From Streptomyces africanus (GTDB lineage Bacteria; Actinomycetota; Actinomycetes; Streptomycetales; Streptomycetaceae), in assembly GCF_002150735.1 (NCBI RefSeq), contig NZ_MUKA01000002.1, positions 475 through 64,474 on the forward strand: 64,000 nucleotides of DNA, read 5' to 3'. Position 1 is the first letter of the stretch. Each line of letters opens with the position of its first letter. Under the pieces are notes generated by a model. That model made no database searches. It was not told the DNA's origin and worked only from the letters and a program-made list of their open reading frames with translations. Below are positions 37,388 to 45,054 of the stretch, piece after piece. Made by a program: the position numbers and the translations under genes.

Positions 37388-38113
37388 CTAGCCCGGAGTC
37401 CGGGCGACGACCAGCCGCACCCGCGGGCTGCCGTCCCGTCGCCGCCCGAACTCCGGCAGCGCGTGGAGATCCACCCGGAAGCCGGCCCGGGCGAGCTCAC
37501 GCCGTACGTCCCCGAAGCGGAACGCGCGGTAGTACATGACGAACGGAGGCCGCCACAGCGCGTTGCGCACCCGCATCACCGCGTCGAAGCCGAGCAGCAT
37601 CCAGTAGCCGAGCGAGCCCGGGCGGGGCGGGGCGACCAGCGGAAACGCGAAGCAGCCGCCCGGCCGCAGGACGGAGCGGACCTGCGCGAACAGTCCGGGC
37701 AGCTCGCGGGGCAGGAAGTGCCCGAAGGCCCCGAAGCTCACCACCAGGTCGAAGTCGGGCCCGAAGGGCAGGGCACGGGCGTCCGCACGGACGAAGGAGA
37801 CCGGCGGCCCCGCCGGCCGGACCCGCTCCCGGGCCACGTCGAGCATGCCCGCACTGAAGTCGACCCCGACGACCCGCTCCCGGCACACCCCCGCCAGCAC
37901 GCCGACGCCCGCACCGGTGCCGCAGCACAGGTCGAGCCCGGCCGCGAAGGGCCCGGTCCGCCGCAAGGCCGACTCGACCGCGCCGAGGACCGCGTCGGGC
38001 GTCCGGAAGGGGGTGCGATCGAACTTCGGCGCGAGGAGGTCGTAGCCGCGTTCGACGGACGACAGCGCCTGAACGGCGAGTTCGCGCAGACTGGGGCCTT
38101 CGGGGCTGAACAT
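37388..38113 (-). CDS. Class I SAM-dependent methyltransferase
   Basis: 241 aa. Motif I is FAAGLDLCCGTGAGVGVLAG, followed by VVGVDFSAGMLDVAR, VRADARALPFGPDFDLVVSFGAFGHF and a C-terminal YYRAFRFGDVRREL segment, as in small-molecule methyltransferases. It begins 4 bases after the PadR stop, so the two form an operon under the twin PadR-type palindromes. Substrate unknown. Its stop abuts the chloroperoxidase remnant. Confidence 0.82.
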   Translation of the reverse strand: MFSPEGPSLRELAVQALSSVERGYDLLAPKFDRTPFRTPDAVLGAVESALRRTGPFAAGLDLCCGTGAGVGVLAGVCRERVVGVDFSAGMLDVARERVRPAGPPVSFVRADARALPFGPDFDLVVSFGAFGHFLPRELPGLFAQVRSVLRPGGCFAFPLVAPPRPGSLGYWMLLGFDAVMRVRNALWRPPFVMYYRAFRFGDVRRELARAGFRVDLHALPEFGRRRDGSPRVRLVVARTPG

Positions 38114-38117
38114 CGGC

Positions 38118-38681
38118 TCAGCCTAGGGCAGCCCGTTGCTTCAGGATCGTGAGGACGCGTGCGCACCAGCGGAGGTTCCCCTCCTCGTAGGCGATGCCTC
38201 CCATCAGCGTGAGGTACGGGCCGATGCGGTCGGCCTCCCGCAGGTACTCCTCCTCACCGCGGCCGGCCAGGAGGCGTTCGCGGACGCGCTCGTAGCGGGC
38301 GAGCTTGCCGCGCGACCACGCCTCGCGCTCCTCGACCAGCGCGCGGGTCGCCTCGGGGTCCGCTCCGTCCATGGCCTGGATCTTGATGAGGAGTTCGTCC
38401 CGGATGGCGGTGGGCCGGCGGGGCGGTGTGACGGCGAAGGCACGCAGGTCCTGACGGCCCGCCTCGGTGAGCGTGAACATCCGCTTGTCGGGCCGCCGTT
38501 CCTGGCGTACGACCCTGGCCTCGATCAGCCCGTCCTGCGCGAGCCGCTCCAGTTCCCGGTAGAGCTGCTGCGGGGTCGCGGCCCAGAAGTTCGCGAGCGA
38601 CACGTCGAACACCTTGGAGAGCTCGTAGCCCGAGGCCTCGCCCTCCAGGAGGGCGGCCAGCACGGCGTACTTGAGAGACAT
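38118..38681 (-). CDS. PadR-family regulator
   Basis: 187 aa. SLKYAVLAALLEGEASGYELSKVFDVSLANFWAATPQQLYRELERLAQDGLIEARVV is the PadR winged helix; a helical C-terminal domain follows with ERVRERLLAGRGEEEYLREADR. It is first in an operon with the methyltransferase and divergent from a SnoaL-like gene. Two palindromes with the shared half-site TTGACTAA, 32 bases apart, lie in the divergent promoter, a typical arrangement for a PadR dimer acting on itself and on the partner gene. Confidence 0.87.
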   Translation of the reverse strand: MSLKYAVLAALLEGEASGYELSKVFDVSLANFWAATPQQLYRELERLAQDGLIEARVVRQERRPDKRMFTLTEAGRQDLRAFAVTPPRRPTAIRDELLIKIQAMDGADPEATRALVEEREAWSRGKLARYERVRERLLAGRGEEEYLREADRIGPYLTLMGGIAYEEGNLRWCARVLTILKQRAALG

Positions 38682-38693
38682 ATGGACACCGTA

Positions 38694-38704
38694 TCAACCG
38701 TTGA
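38694..38704 (+). promoter_or_regulatory. PadR operator 1
   Basis: TCAAC-C-GTTGA, a perfect palindrome 13 bases before the PadR start; it ends in TTGACTAA, repeated at 38733-38740. Confidence 0.6.
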
Positions 38705-38724
38705 CTAATCTACTCCGCACCTAC

Positions 38725-38736
38725 TCAATTAATTGA
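38725..38736 (+). promoter_or_regulatory. PadR operator 2
   Basis: TCAATTAATTGA, a perfect 12-bp palindrome followed by CTAA, about 15 bases before the SnoaL-like start. The shared half-site TTGACTAA is 32 bases from that of operator 1 (three helical turns). Confidence 0.6.
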
Positions 38737-38750
38737 CTAAGGCGGATTCG

Positions 38751-39149
38751 ATGCGTGCATTCCGTGAGGCGGTCGAGGCACTCGACCTCGACGCCGCCGA
38801 GGCGCTGCTGGCGCCGGACGTCGTCTTCACCAGCCCGGTCGTGTTCAAGCCGTACACCGGCAAGCCGATCACGGCGGCGATCCTGCGCGCCGTCTCCGGG
38901 GTCTTCGAGGACTTCCGCTACGTGCGCGAGATCAACGACGTGGACGGCCGGGACCACGCCCTGGTCTTCACCGCCCGCGTGGGCGACCGGGAGCTGAACG
39001 GCTGCGACTTCATCCACGTCGACGAGAACGGGCTCATCGACGAACTGACCGTCATGGTGCGCCCGTTGTCGGCGGCGCAGGCCCTGGCGGCGGCCATGGG
39101 CGCACAGTTCGAGCGGATCGCCGAGGAGGCGCGGGCGCGCTCGATGTGA
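38751..39149 (+). CDS. SnoaL-like (NTF2-fold) protein
   Basis: 132 aa from ATG at 38751, which has AAGGCGG five bases before it; a TTG at 38733 lies in the palindrome and is less likely. It has the NTF2/SnoaL pattern: LDLDAAEALLAPDVVFTSP, then a beta-sheet with FRYVREINDVDGRDHALVFTARVGDRELNG and DFIHVDENGLIDELTVMVRP. The fold covers ligand-binding and enzymatic members; the active residues cannot be read. It is divergent from PadR and probably its main target. Confidence 0.78.
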   Translation: MRAFREAVEALDLDAAEALLAPDVVFTSPVVFKPYTGKPITAAILRAVSGVFEDFRYVREINDVDGRDHALVFTARVGDRELNGCDFIHVDENGLIDELTVMVRPLSAAQALAAAMGAQFERIAEEARARSM

Positions 39150-39218
39150 GCGACACATACGGGGCTCGTTTCCCGCGTTCTGCCACCGCTCGCGGCCCGC
39201 CGGCGGTTGGATGTCCTC

Positions 39219-40046
39219 ATGACGTCCGTCGATCACGACCGGCTGATGCGGGCCAACCAGGCGAACTGGGACGCCCGTACGCCCGTCCATCTCGCCAGCC
39301 GGTTCTACGGTCTCGACCAGGACCCCGACCCCGAGCGCTGGTTCGCGCCCTGGGAGTGGGAGGACCTCGGCGAGCTGGCCGGCCGTGACGTGCTGCACCT
39401 CCAGTGCCACCTCGGCACGGAGACGATCGCCTTCGCGCGGCGCGGCGCCCGGGCCGTCGGCCTCGACTTCTCCGAGGCGTCCGTGGCGGCGGCGACCGGC
39501 ATCGCCGCGAAGGCCGGCGCGGACGTGTCGTACGTCCGGGCCAACGTGTACGACGCCGACGAGGCCCTGGACGGGCGGCGGTTCGACGTCGTCTACACCG
39601 GCAAGGGCGCCCTGTGTTACCTGCCGGACCTGGACCGGTGGGCGGAGGTCGTCGGCCGGCTCCTGCGTCCCGGCGGCCGGTTGTACGTCGTCGAGTTCCA
39701 CCCCCTGCTCAACTCCCTCGGGCCGAAACCCGCTCCGGGCGAGGGCCCCGAGCTGCTCCTGCGCCACGACTACCTGGGCGGCGGCGGTCCCGTGCACCGG
39801 GACGCGACCCACACGTACACGGACGGCCCGGCCGTCGAGGGCGCCACGGACAGTTACGAGTGGATGCACGGAATGGGCGAGGTCGTCAACGCGTTGACGA
39901 CCTCGGGACTTGCCGTCCGGCGGCTGCGGGAAAGCGACGAACTTCCCTGGCCGCGCTGGCCGCGGATGGTCCGCACGGAGTCCGGCTGGTGGCGGCTGCC
40001 CGAGCCGCGCATTCCCCTGCTGTACGGGCTGCTGGCCACCCGCTGA
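39219..40046 (+). CDS. Class I SAM-dependent methyltransferase
   Basis: 275 aa from ATG at 39219 (a TTG at 39207 is also in frame). It shows VLHLQCHLGTETIAFARRGARAVGLDFSEASV (motif I and post-I) and FDVVYTGKGALCYLPDLDRWAEVVGRLLRPGGRLYVVEFHP. The N-terminus ANQANWDARTPVHLASRFY is characteristic of a Streptomyces family of uncharacterised methyltransferases. Substrate unknown. Its stop is only about 40 bases before the proposed -10 box of the second rho gene. Confidence 0.82.
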   Translation: MTSVDHDRLMRANQANWDARTPVHLASRFYGLDQDPDPERWFAPWEWEDLGELAGRDVLHLQCHLGTETIAFARRGARAVGLDFSEASVAAATGIAAKAGADVSYVRANVYDADEALDGRRFDVVYTGKGALCYLPDLDRWAEVVGRLLRPGGRLYVVEFHPLLNSLGPKPAPGEGPELLLRHDYLGGGGPVHRDATHTYTDGPAVEGATDSYEWMHGMGEVVNALTTSGLAVRRLRESDELPWPRWPRMVRTESGWWRLPEPRIPLLYGLLATR

Positions 40047-40081
40047 CGCATCTCTCTCTCCCCCACCGCCCCATCGGGTGG

Positions 40082-40087
40082 TAGCCT
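40082..40087 (+). promoter_or_regulatory. Possible -10 box of the rho2 promoter
   Basis: TAGCCT preceded by GGTGG; the -35 region is weak. It is the only reasonable -10 between the methyltransferase stop and the pyrimidine-rich leader. Confidence 0.3.
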
Positions 40088-40296
40088 GCAGACAGCACTC
40101 GTGCACGCCCCTCTCTGTGTGGGCGCCGGTGCGGTTCTTCCTTTCTCTCCCTCATTTCCGGCATCTCGTCGGGCTCTGTCGTACCCGAGGTGCTGTTCCC
40201 CCGCCGCCGGAGGCGTGCCCCAGGCCCTCCCCTCGCGGCTCTCTCCCCTTCCCTTCGCATGTCCCATGCCTGCCGTCCGTGAAAGGACACATCACC
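40088..40296 (+). promoter_or_regulatory. Long pyrimidine-rich leader of the rho paralogue
   Basis: About 210 bases of untranslated leader rich in C and T. Tracts: 40135-40159 (25 bases with a single purine) and 40239-40256 (18 bases, all pyrimidines), the composition of Rho-loading (rut) sites. A short hairpin (CGCCC/GGGCG) near 40105-40125 precedes it. In E. coli, rho is regulated by Rho-dependent attenuation in its leader; the layout here fits the same idea. I see no leader ORF with codon bias. Confidence 0.5.
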
Positions 40297-41433
40297 ATGA
40301 CCACCACGCTCGACACCCCACCCGTCCAGCGCCGGTCCGAGCCCCGGACCGCCCTCGGCGTCCTCGACATCGACGCGAGCGGGAAGGGGCATCTGCGCGG
40401 CGCGCACTGCCTGCCCGCGCCCACCGACCCCGCCGTCTCCCCCGCCCTGATCCGCCGCCACGGCCTGCGCAAGGGCGACCTCGTCGAGGGCCCTTTGGGC
40501 GACCGGCACGCTCTCAGCGACGTCGCACGGGCCGACGGCCGTACGCCCGTGGAACTGCGCGGCCGCCGGCACTTCCGGGATCTGACGCCCCTGCATCCGC
40601 ACGAGCGCCTGCGTCTCGAACACCCGGCCGCCGGACTGGCCGGCCGGGTCGTCGACCTGATCGCACCGGTCGGCAAGGGCCAGCGCGGGCTTCTCGTGGC
40701 CCCGCCCAAGACCGGCAAGACCGTCCTCCTCCAGCAGCTCGCCGCCGCCGTCACCGGCAACCATCCCGAGTGCCGGCTGATGATGCTGCTGCTCGACGAG
40801 CGGCCCGAGGAGGTCACCGACATGCGGCGCAGCGTGCGCGGCGAGGTGTACGCCTCGACCTTCGACCGGAGCGCCCGGCAGCACATCGCGCTCGCCGACC
40901 TCGTGATCGAGCGGGCCAAGCGGCTCGTCGAGGCCGGTGAGGACGTCGTGATCCTCCTCGACTCCCTCACCCGGCTGTGCCGGGCGCACAACAACGCGGC
41001 CGCCTCCGGGGGCCGCATCCTCACCGGGGGCGTCGACGCGTCCGCGCTGACCGGCCCCAAGCGGTTCTTCGGCGCCGCCCGGTCGGCCGAGGAGGGCGGT
41101 TCCCTCACGATCCTCGCGACGGCGCTGGTGGAGACCGGTTCCCGGGCCGACGACTTCTACTTCGAGGAGCTGAAGAGCACGGGCAACATGGAGCTCCGCC
41201 TGAGCCGCGAACCGGCGTCCCGGCGCGTGTTCCCGGCCGTCGACATCATTCCCTCCGGCACCCGCCGCGAGGAACTCCTGCTGCCGCCGGCCGAGTTGGC
41301 GGCGGTACACGGCCTGCGGCGCGTGCTGCAGAACCGGGACGGGCAGGGTGCCCTGGAGACCCTCCTGGAACGGATGCGCGAGACCCCGGACAACGCGACG
41401 TTCCTGCGGCGCATCCAGCCGACGCTGCCCTAG
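40297..41433 (+). CDS. Second transcription termination factor Rho (short paralogue)
   Basis: 378 aa from ATG at 40297 (GAAAGGA upstream). Without the N-terminal helical domain and long insert of Streptomyces Rho, it starts directly at the CSD/OB domain (about 15-95). The ATPase part is complete: Walker A APPKTGKT (K141-T142), [31 protein letters not shown] (Walker B), [28 protein letters not shown] and [11 protein letters not shown] (R-loop/finger). In the RNP1 motif of the primary RNA site, E. coli DGFGFLR reads SGKGHLR: the aromatics F62 and F64 are K30 and H32. It should form a hexameric ATP-dependent RNA translocase with altered RNA selection, or affect the main Rho by mixing. Confidence 0.92.
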   Translation: MTTTLDTPPVQRRSEPRTALGVLDIDASGKGHLRGAHCLPAPTDPAVSPALIRRHGLRKGDLVEGPLGDRHALSDVARADGRTPVELRGRRHFRDLTPLHPHERLRLEHPAAGLAGRVVDLIAPVGKGQRGLLVAPPKTGKTVLLQQLAAAVTGNHPECRLMMLLLDERPEEVTDMRRSVRGEVYASTFDRSARQHIALADLVIERAKRLVEAGEDVVILLDSLTRLCRAHNNAAASGGRILTGGVDASALTGPKRFFGAARSAEEGGSLTILATALVETGSRADDFYFEELKSTGNMELRLSREPASRRVFPAVDIIPSGTRREELLLPPAELAAVHGLRRVLQNRDGQGALETLLERMRETPDNATFLRRIQPTLP

Positions 41434-41512
41434 TGAGCATCTTGACTGGTCGAGCCAGATGAGGAACACGCCTCCGGGCCCACGGTCCCGGACCGCGCCC
41501 GGATCTGTGCCG

Positions 41513-43666
41513 TCAGGAGATGCGGATGTCCGACCAGTCGGTGGTCTTGCCGACCTGGGACCGGTTGTCGAATCCGCCCTTGCCGTTGCCCCGGTTCAGC
41601 CAGGCGCGGCCGTCCTTGTCGAGTGAGGCCAGGTCGGCCCGGCCGTCGCCGGACAGGTCGAGTCCGCCGACCACGTCCTTGTAGGAAATGCCCCAGTCCT
41701 TGAAGACCAGCGACCGGGGCTTGAAGGTGCCGGCGCCGGTCCCGTCGAACCGCCACAGCTCGTTCGACGCGTCGATGGCCAGCAGGTCGTTCTTGCCGTC
41801 ACCGCCCAGGTCTCCCGCGGCGATCAGCCTCTTGTAGCCGCCGAAGCCGGACCCGGCGAGCGCTCGGGCCCTGAAGCCGCCCGCGCCGTTGTTCGCGTAC
41901 ACGTACAGCTTCCCGGTCGAGGCGGACCGGGTCAGCAGGTCGGCCCTGCCGTCGCCCGTCACGTCGCCGGGCGAGACGACCGCGTTGTACGCGCTCCAGT
42001 CCGAGGAGACCTTCACGGAGAACGACTGCTGGTCGGGCAGCCCGCCGCCGCAGATCGTCGGGTGGACGCGGGCCTCGCCCTTCGGGGAGCGGACGAACAC
42101 GTCGTTGCAGCGGTCGCCGTCGAGGTCGCCGAAGGGCAGGACGAGCGTGCCCGTCGGCCAGCCGGTCGCGCGCTGCCCCGCGGTCAGCTTCGTCGCGTCA
42201 CCCGCGTACACCTTGAGCCCGGCGCTGCCCCGGCCGAACAGGTCGGCCTTGCCGTCGTCCGTGTAGTCACGCCACTTGGGCAGCGCGCGGCCGGTGGTCG
42301 TGGCCTGGTACACGCCGTCCAGGACGGTGTTGTTCGTCTCGCCCCGCAGGTATTCGTCCCACAGCACGACGGGCCGGCCGAGCGCGTCGGCGGCCACCTG
42401 CGGCGGCCCGGCGAACTGGGCGCTCTTCGCACTCAGCCGCCGCGGGGTGGACCAGGTGCCGCCCTTGAAGACGGCGGCCATCGTGTACTCCTCATACGAG
42501 TAGCCCTCCCGCCACGTCACCGTGACCGTGCCGCCGGAGGTGGCGACGGCGGCGACATCGCGCACCTTCTGGTGGCCGGAGAAGCGTTGCGCGTACGACC
42601 GCCAGAGGCCGGTGGCCGCCGAACGCACCGCGTACCAGGGGGTGGTGGGCCCGCCGGCCACGAAGAGGTCGCCGTTGGGCAAGTGGACGGGCGCCGTCAT
42701 CCTGTACGTGCTGCCATGGCTGTCGGCGGACTGCGGGGTGCTCCACTGCGTGGCGCCGGCGGGCCGGCGGGAGTACATGAGGTGCGCGAGGTCGTCGTAG
42801 AAGACGTCGAAGCCGCCCTGCGGATCGGCGAACACCTTCGGGCGCGCGAGATCCTTGTCCGGGACCGGGAAGCCCTGGACCGCGGTCCAGGCGGACGCGC
42901 CGGGGGCCTTCTCCAGGGCGACGACGGCCTTGCTCGCCTGCCACTGCCACACCAGTAGGGCGGTGCCGTCCGTGCCGACCGCGAGGTCCATGTTGGCGAT
43001 GTCGCGGCTGCCGGACGGCGGCTGCGCGTTGAGGTCGGCGGGAGCGGTCCACGCGGCCTGCGGACCCGCCTTCTCTGCGGCCCTCACGACACCGGAGACC
43101 GACCACACGGCGACCAGCCGGCCGTCGGGGGCCGCCGCCAGGTGGTGGTAGCCCTTCTCGGGGACCGCGGCGACGTATTCGGGCTCGGAGAACGCGGTCG
43201 CGCCGGGCGTGAGGGTGGCGACCTTCAGCCAGTGGTTGCCCTGATCGTCGGCGCGCTTGGCCCGCCAGGCCAGGCGCACCGAGCCGTCGCCGAGCGAGAC
43301 CAGCTCGGTGCTGTACAGGCCGGCGTCCGGCCACGTCTGCGGGGTGAGCCAGCGGGTGCTGCCGGCGGGCCGGATCCGGGTGGAACGCCCGTCGCGGGTG
43401 AGGGAGACGAGGGCGCCGTCCCCGGCCGACACCAGGGCGGTCAGCCCGCCCGCGGCGTCACCCGGGTCGGGGGCCGGGGCGTGCAGGGCGCGGGTACCCC
43501 ACGGGCCCGGCGCACGCGTCTCGACGGCAGCCGTGGCGGTGCCGGCGGCCGTGGCGGTGGTGACGGCGGTCGTATCGGTGGTGTGGGCGGCGGCCGGGTC
43601 GGCGGCCGCCAGAGCGAAGACGGGAGTGAGCGCGATGCCGAGCACCGCGCGGGACTGCGAAGTCAT
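41513..43666 (-). CDS. Secreted FG-GAP/VCBS-repeat beta-propeller protein
   Basis: 717 aa with a signal peptide (AVLGIALTPVFALAAADPAAA). Residues about 60-470 contain beta repeats on the pattern RPAGATQWSTPQSADS; the C-terminal part (about 480-717) has four to five FG-GAP/VCBS units of the form GDVTGDGRADLLTRSASTGKLYVY, GDLGGDGKNDLLAIDASNEL and DLSGDGRADLASLDKDGRAWLNRG, with the DxDxDGxxD-type calcium motifs. Such proteins are abundant and secreted in Streptomyces; role unknown. It is divergent from the carboxypeptidase and convergent with rho2. Confidence 0.85.
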   Translation of the reverse strand: MTSQSRAVLGIALTPVFALAAADPAAAHTTDTTAVTTATAAGTATAAVETRAPGPWGTRALHAPAPDPGDAAGGLTALVSAGDGALVSLTRDGRSTRIRPAGSTRWLTPQTWPDAGLYSTELVSLGDGSVRLAWRAKRADDQGNHWLKVATLTPGATAFSEPEYVAAVPEKGYHHLAAAPDGRLVAVWSVSGVVRAAEKAGPQAAWTAPADLNAQPPSGSRDIANMDLAVGTDGTALLVWQWQASKAVVALEKAPGASAWTAVQGFPVPDKDLARPKVFADPQGGFDVFYDDLAHLMYSRRPAGATQWSTPQSADSHGSTYRMTAPVHLPNGDLFVAGGPTTPWYAVRSAATGLWRSYAQRFSGHQKVRDVAAVATSGGTVTVTWREGYSYEEYTMAAVFKGGTWSTPRRLSAKSAQFAGPPQVAADALGRPVVLWDEYLRGETNNTVLDGVYQATTTGRALPKWRDYTDDGKADLFGRGSAGLKVYAGDATKLTAGQRATGWPTGTLVLPFGDLDGDRCNDVFVRSPKGEARVHPTICGGGLPDQQSFSVKVSSDWSAYNAVVSPGDVTGDGRADLLTRSASTGKLYVYANNGAGGFRARALAGSGFGGYKRLIAAGDLGGDGKNDLLAIDASNELWRFDGTGAGTFKPRSLVFKDWGISYKDVVGGLDLSGDGRADLASLDKDGRAWLNRGNGKGGFDNRSQVGKTTDWSDIRIS

Positions 43667-43688
43667 GGGAATGCCCCCCCGGGCAGGA

Positions 43689-43710
43689 CGAATCGGTTGG
43701 CACGGATTCG
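43689..43710. promoter_or_regulatory. Inverted repeat in the FG-GAP/carboxypeptidase promoter region
   Basis: CGAATC, ten bases, GATTCG; next to it TGTTCGAACA (43717-43726) is a perfect palindrome. Both lie 25-60 bases upstream of the FG-GAP gene start; the binding protein is unknown. Confidence 0.35.
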
Positions 43711-43877
43711 CCGAACTGTTCGAACAAGTCAGACGCAGCGTATATCAACCAAGATCGCCCCGCCTGGGGGAATTCCGTCCCCGTGCCCGGTGGAGTTCGG
43801 CGCCGTACGTGCGGCATCCGGGTGCTCGCGCGCGGTGTCCGGCCCGGTCGTCGCGGCACGGAGGACATCCGTTTCTA

Positions 43878-43897
43878 CGTTGATCATATGATCAACG
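43878..43897 (+). promoter_or_regulatory. Perfect 20-bp palindrome spanning the start codon of the carboxypeptidase
   Basis: CGTTGATCATATGATCAACG; the ATG start is bases 43888-43890, exactly at its centre-right. No ribosome site is within normal distance (a GGAGG is about 24 bases away). It could be an operator or an RNA hairpin that hides the start. Confidence 0.55.
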
Positions 43898-45054
43898 GAT
43901 TCTCTTCCCGGGTGGCCGCGTCGACCTGTGCGCTCTGTGCGGCGGGGCTGCTGGCCCTGATGCCCGCCGCGGCGGCCCGTTCCGCCGGGCCGGAGCCCAG
44001 CCCGGCCGGTCCGAGGGCGGCCCCGCACGCTTCGCTGCTGCACCGTCCGGGCACTCAGGTCCGTCCGCGCGCCGGGGCGCCCCGCCTCCCGAAGACCTCC
44101 GCGCTGTCCTGGCTGGTGGCCGACGCCCGCACCGGCGACGTGCTCGCCGCCCACAACGCGCACCGCAGGCTGCCCCCGGCCAGCACCCTGAAGACCTTGT
44201 TCGCCCTCACCCTGCTGCCCACGCTGCCGGCCGGCACCCGGCACATGGTGCGCGCGGAGGAACTCCGGGGCATCGGCGCCGGCAGCAGCATGGTCGGGGT
44301 CACCGAGGGCCGTACCTACCGGGTCGCCGACCTGTGGCGGGGCGTCTTCCTCAACTCCGGCAACGACGCCGTCCATGTCCTGGCCGAACTCAACGGCGGC
44401 TGGCGCGCCACGGCTCAGCGCATGCAGGCCAAGGCACGGTCGCTCGGCGCCCGCGACACCCATGTGGTCTCCCCGGACGGCTACGACGCGCCGGGCCAGG
44501 TGTCGTCGGCGTTCGATCTGGCGGTCTTCGGCCGGGCCGGGCTGCGCAACCCCGACTTCGCCCGGTACTGCGCCACCGTCGAGGCCAGGTTCCCGGGCGG
44601 CGGACGCTGGTCGTACCCGATCCGCAACACCAACCGGCTGCTGAGCGGCGCCGGCGGTGTGAAGCCGTACCCGGGACTGATCGGCATCAAGAACGGCTAC
44701 ACCAGCAAGGCGGGCAACACGCTCGTCGCGGCCGCGCGACGCGACGGCCGCACCCTCGTCGTGACGGTGATGAACCCTCAGGAGGGCGGCTCCGCGGTGT
44801 ACGAGGAAACCCGCTCACTGCTCGACTGGGGTTTCGAGGCGGGCAGCCGGGTCGAGCCGGTGGGTTCGCTGGAGGCGTCGAAGCCTGCCGCGCGACCGGC
44901 CGCGGCGACTCCGCCCGCCGCGGCGGCCGCCGTGCCGGAGGAGGCCGGCTCCGTCTGGACGAAAGCGGGGCTGATCGCGGGTGCCGCCGGACTGGGCGCG
45001 GCGGCCGTGGTGCTGGTGCTGCAGCTGCCGGTCCGCCGTTCCGGAGACCGCTGA
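43888..45054 (+). CDS. D-alanyl-D-alanine carboxypeptidase (class A low-mass PBP, DacC-like)
   Basis: 388 aa. A signal peptide (CALCAAGLLALMPAAAARSA) is followed by the penicillin-binding motifs S99-T-L-K102 (ASTLKT), S157-G-N159 (LNSGNDAV) and K268-N-G (GIKNGYTSKAG), in the order SxxK, SxN, KxG. A C-terminal Ala/Pro-rich stretch and one helix (LIAGAAGLGAAAVVLVLQL) anchor it in the membrane. By family it trims the terminal D-Ala of peptidoglycan stem peptides outside the cell. Its 3' end overlaps the convergent mannosyltransferase by 277 bases. Confidence 0.9.
   Translation: MINGFSSRVAASTCALCAAGLLALMPAAAARSAGPEPSPAGPRAAPHASLLHRPGTQVRPRAGAPRLPKTSALSWLVADARTGDVLAAHNAHRRLPPASTLKTLFALTLLPTLPAGTRHMVRAEELRGIGAGSSMVGVTEGRTYRVADLWRGVFLNSGNDAVHVLAELNGGWRATAQRMQAKARSLGARDTHVVSPDGYDAPGQVSSAFDLAVFGRAGLRNPDFARYCATVEARFPGGGRWSYPIRNTNRLLSGAGGVKPYPGLIGIKNGYTSKAGNTLVAAARRDGRTLVVTVMNPQEGGSAVYEETRSLLDWGFEAGSRVEPVGSLEASKPAARPAAATPPAAAAAVPEEAGSVWTKAGLIAGAAGLGAAAVVLVLQLPVRRSGDR

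Noticed and set aside
40101..40296. Leader peptide for the second rho gene
   Set aside because: Frames starting in the leader run on in the wrong frame through rho and show no ribosome site or codon bias.
43711..43726. LexA (SOS) box at CGAACTGTTCGAACA
   Set aside because: The actinobacterial box needs CGAAC-N4-GTTCG; here the arms are one base apart.
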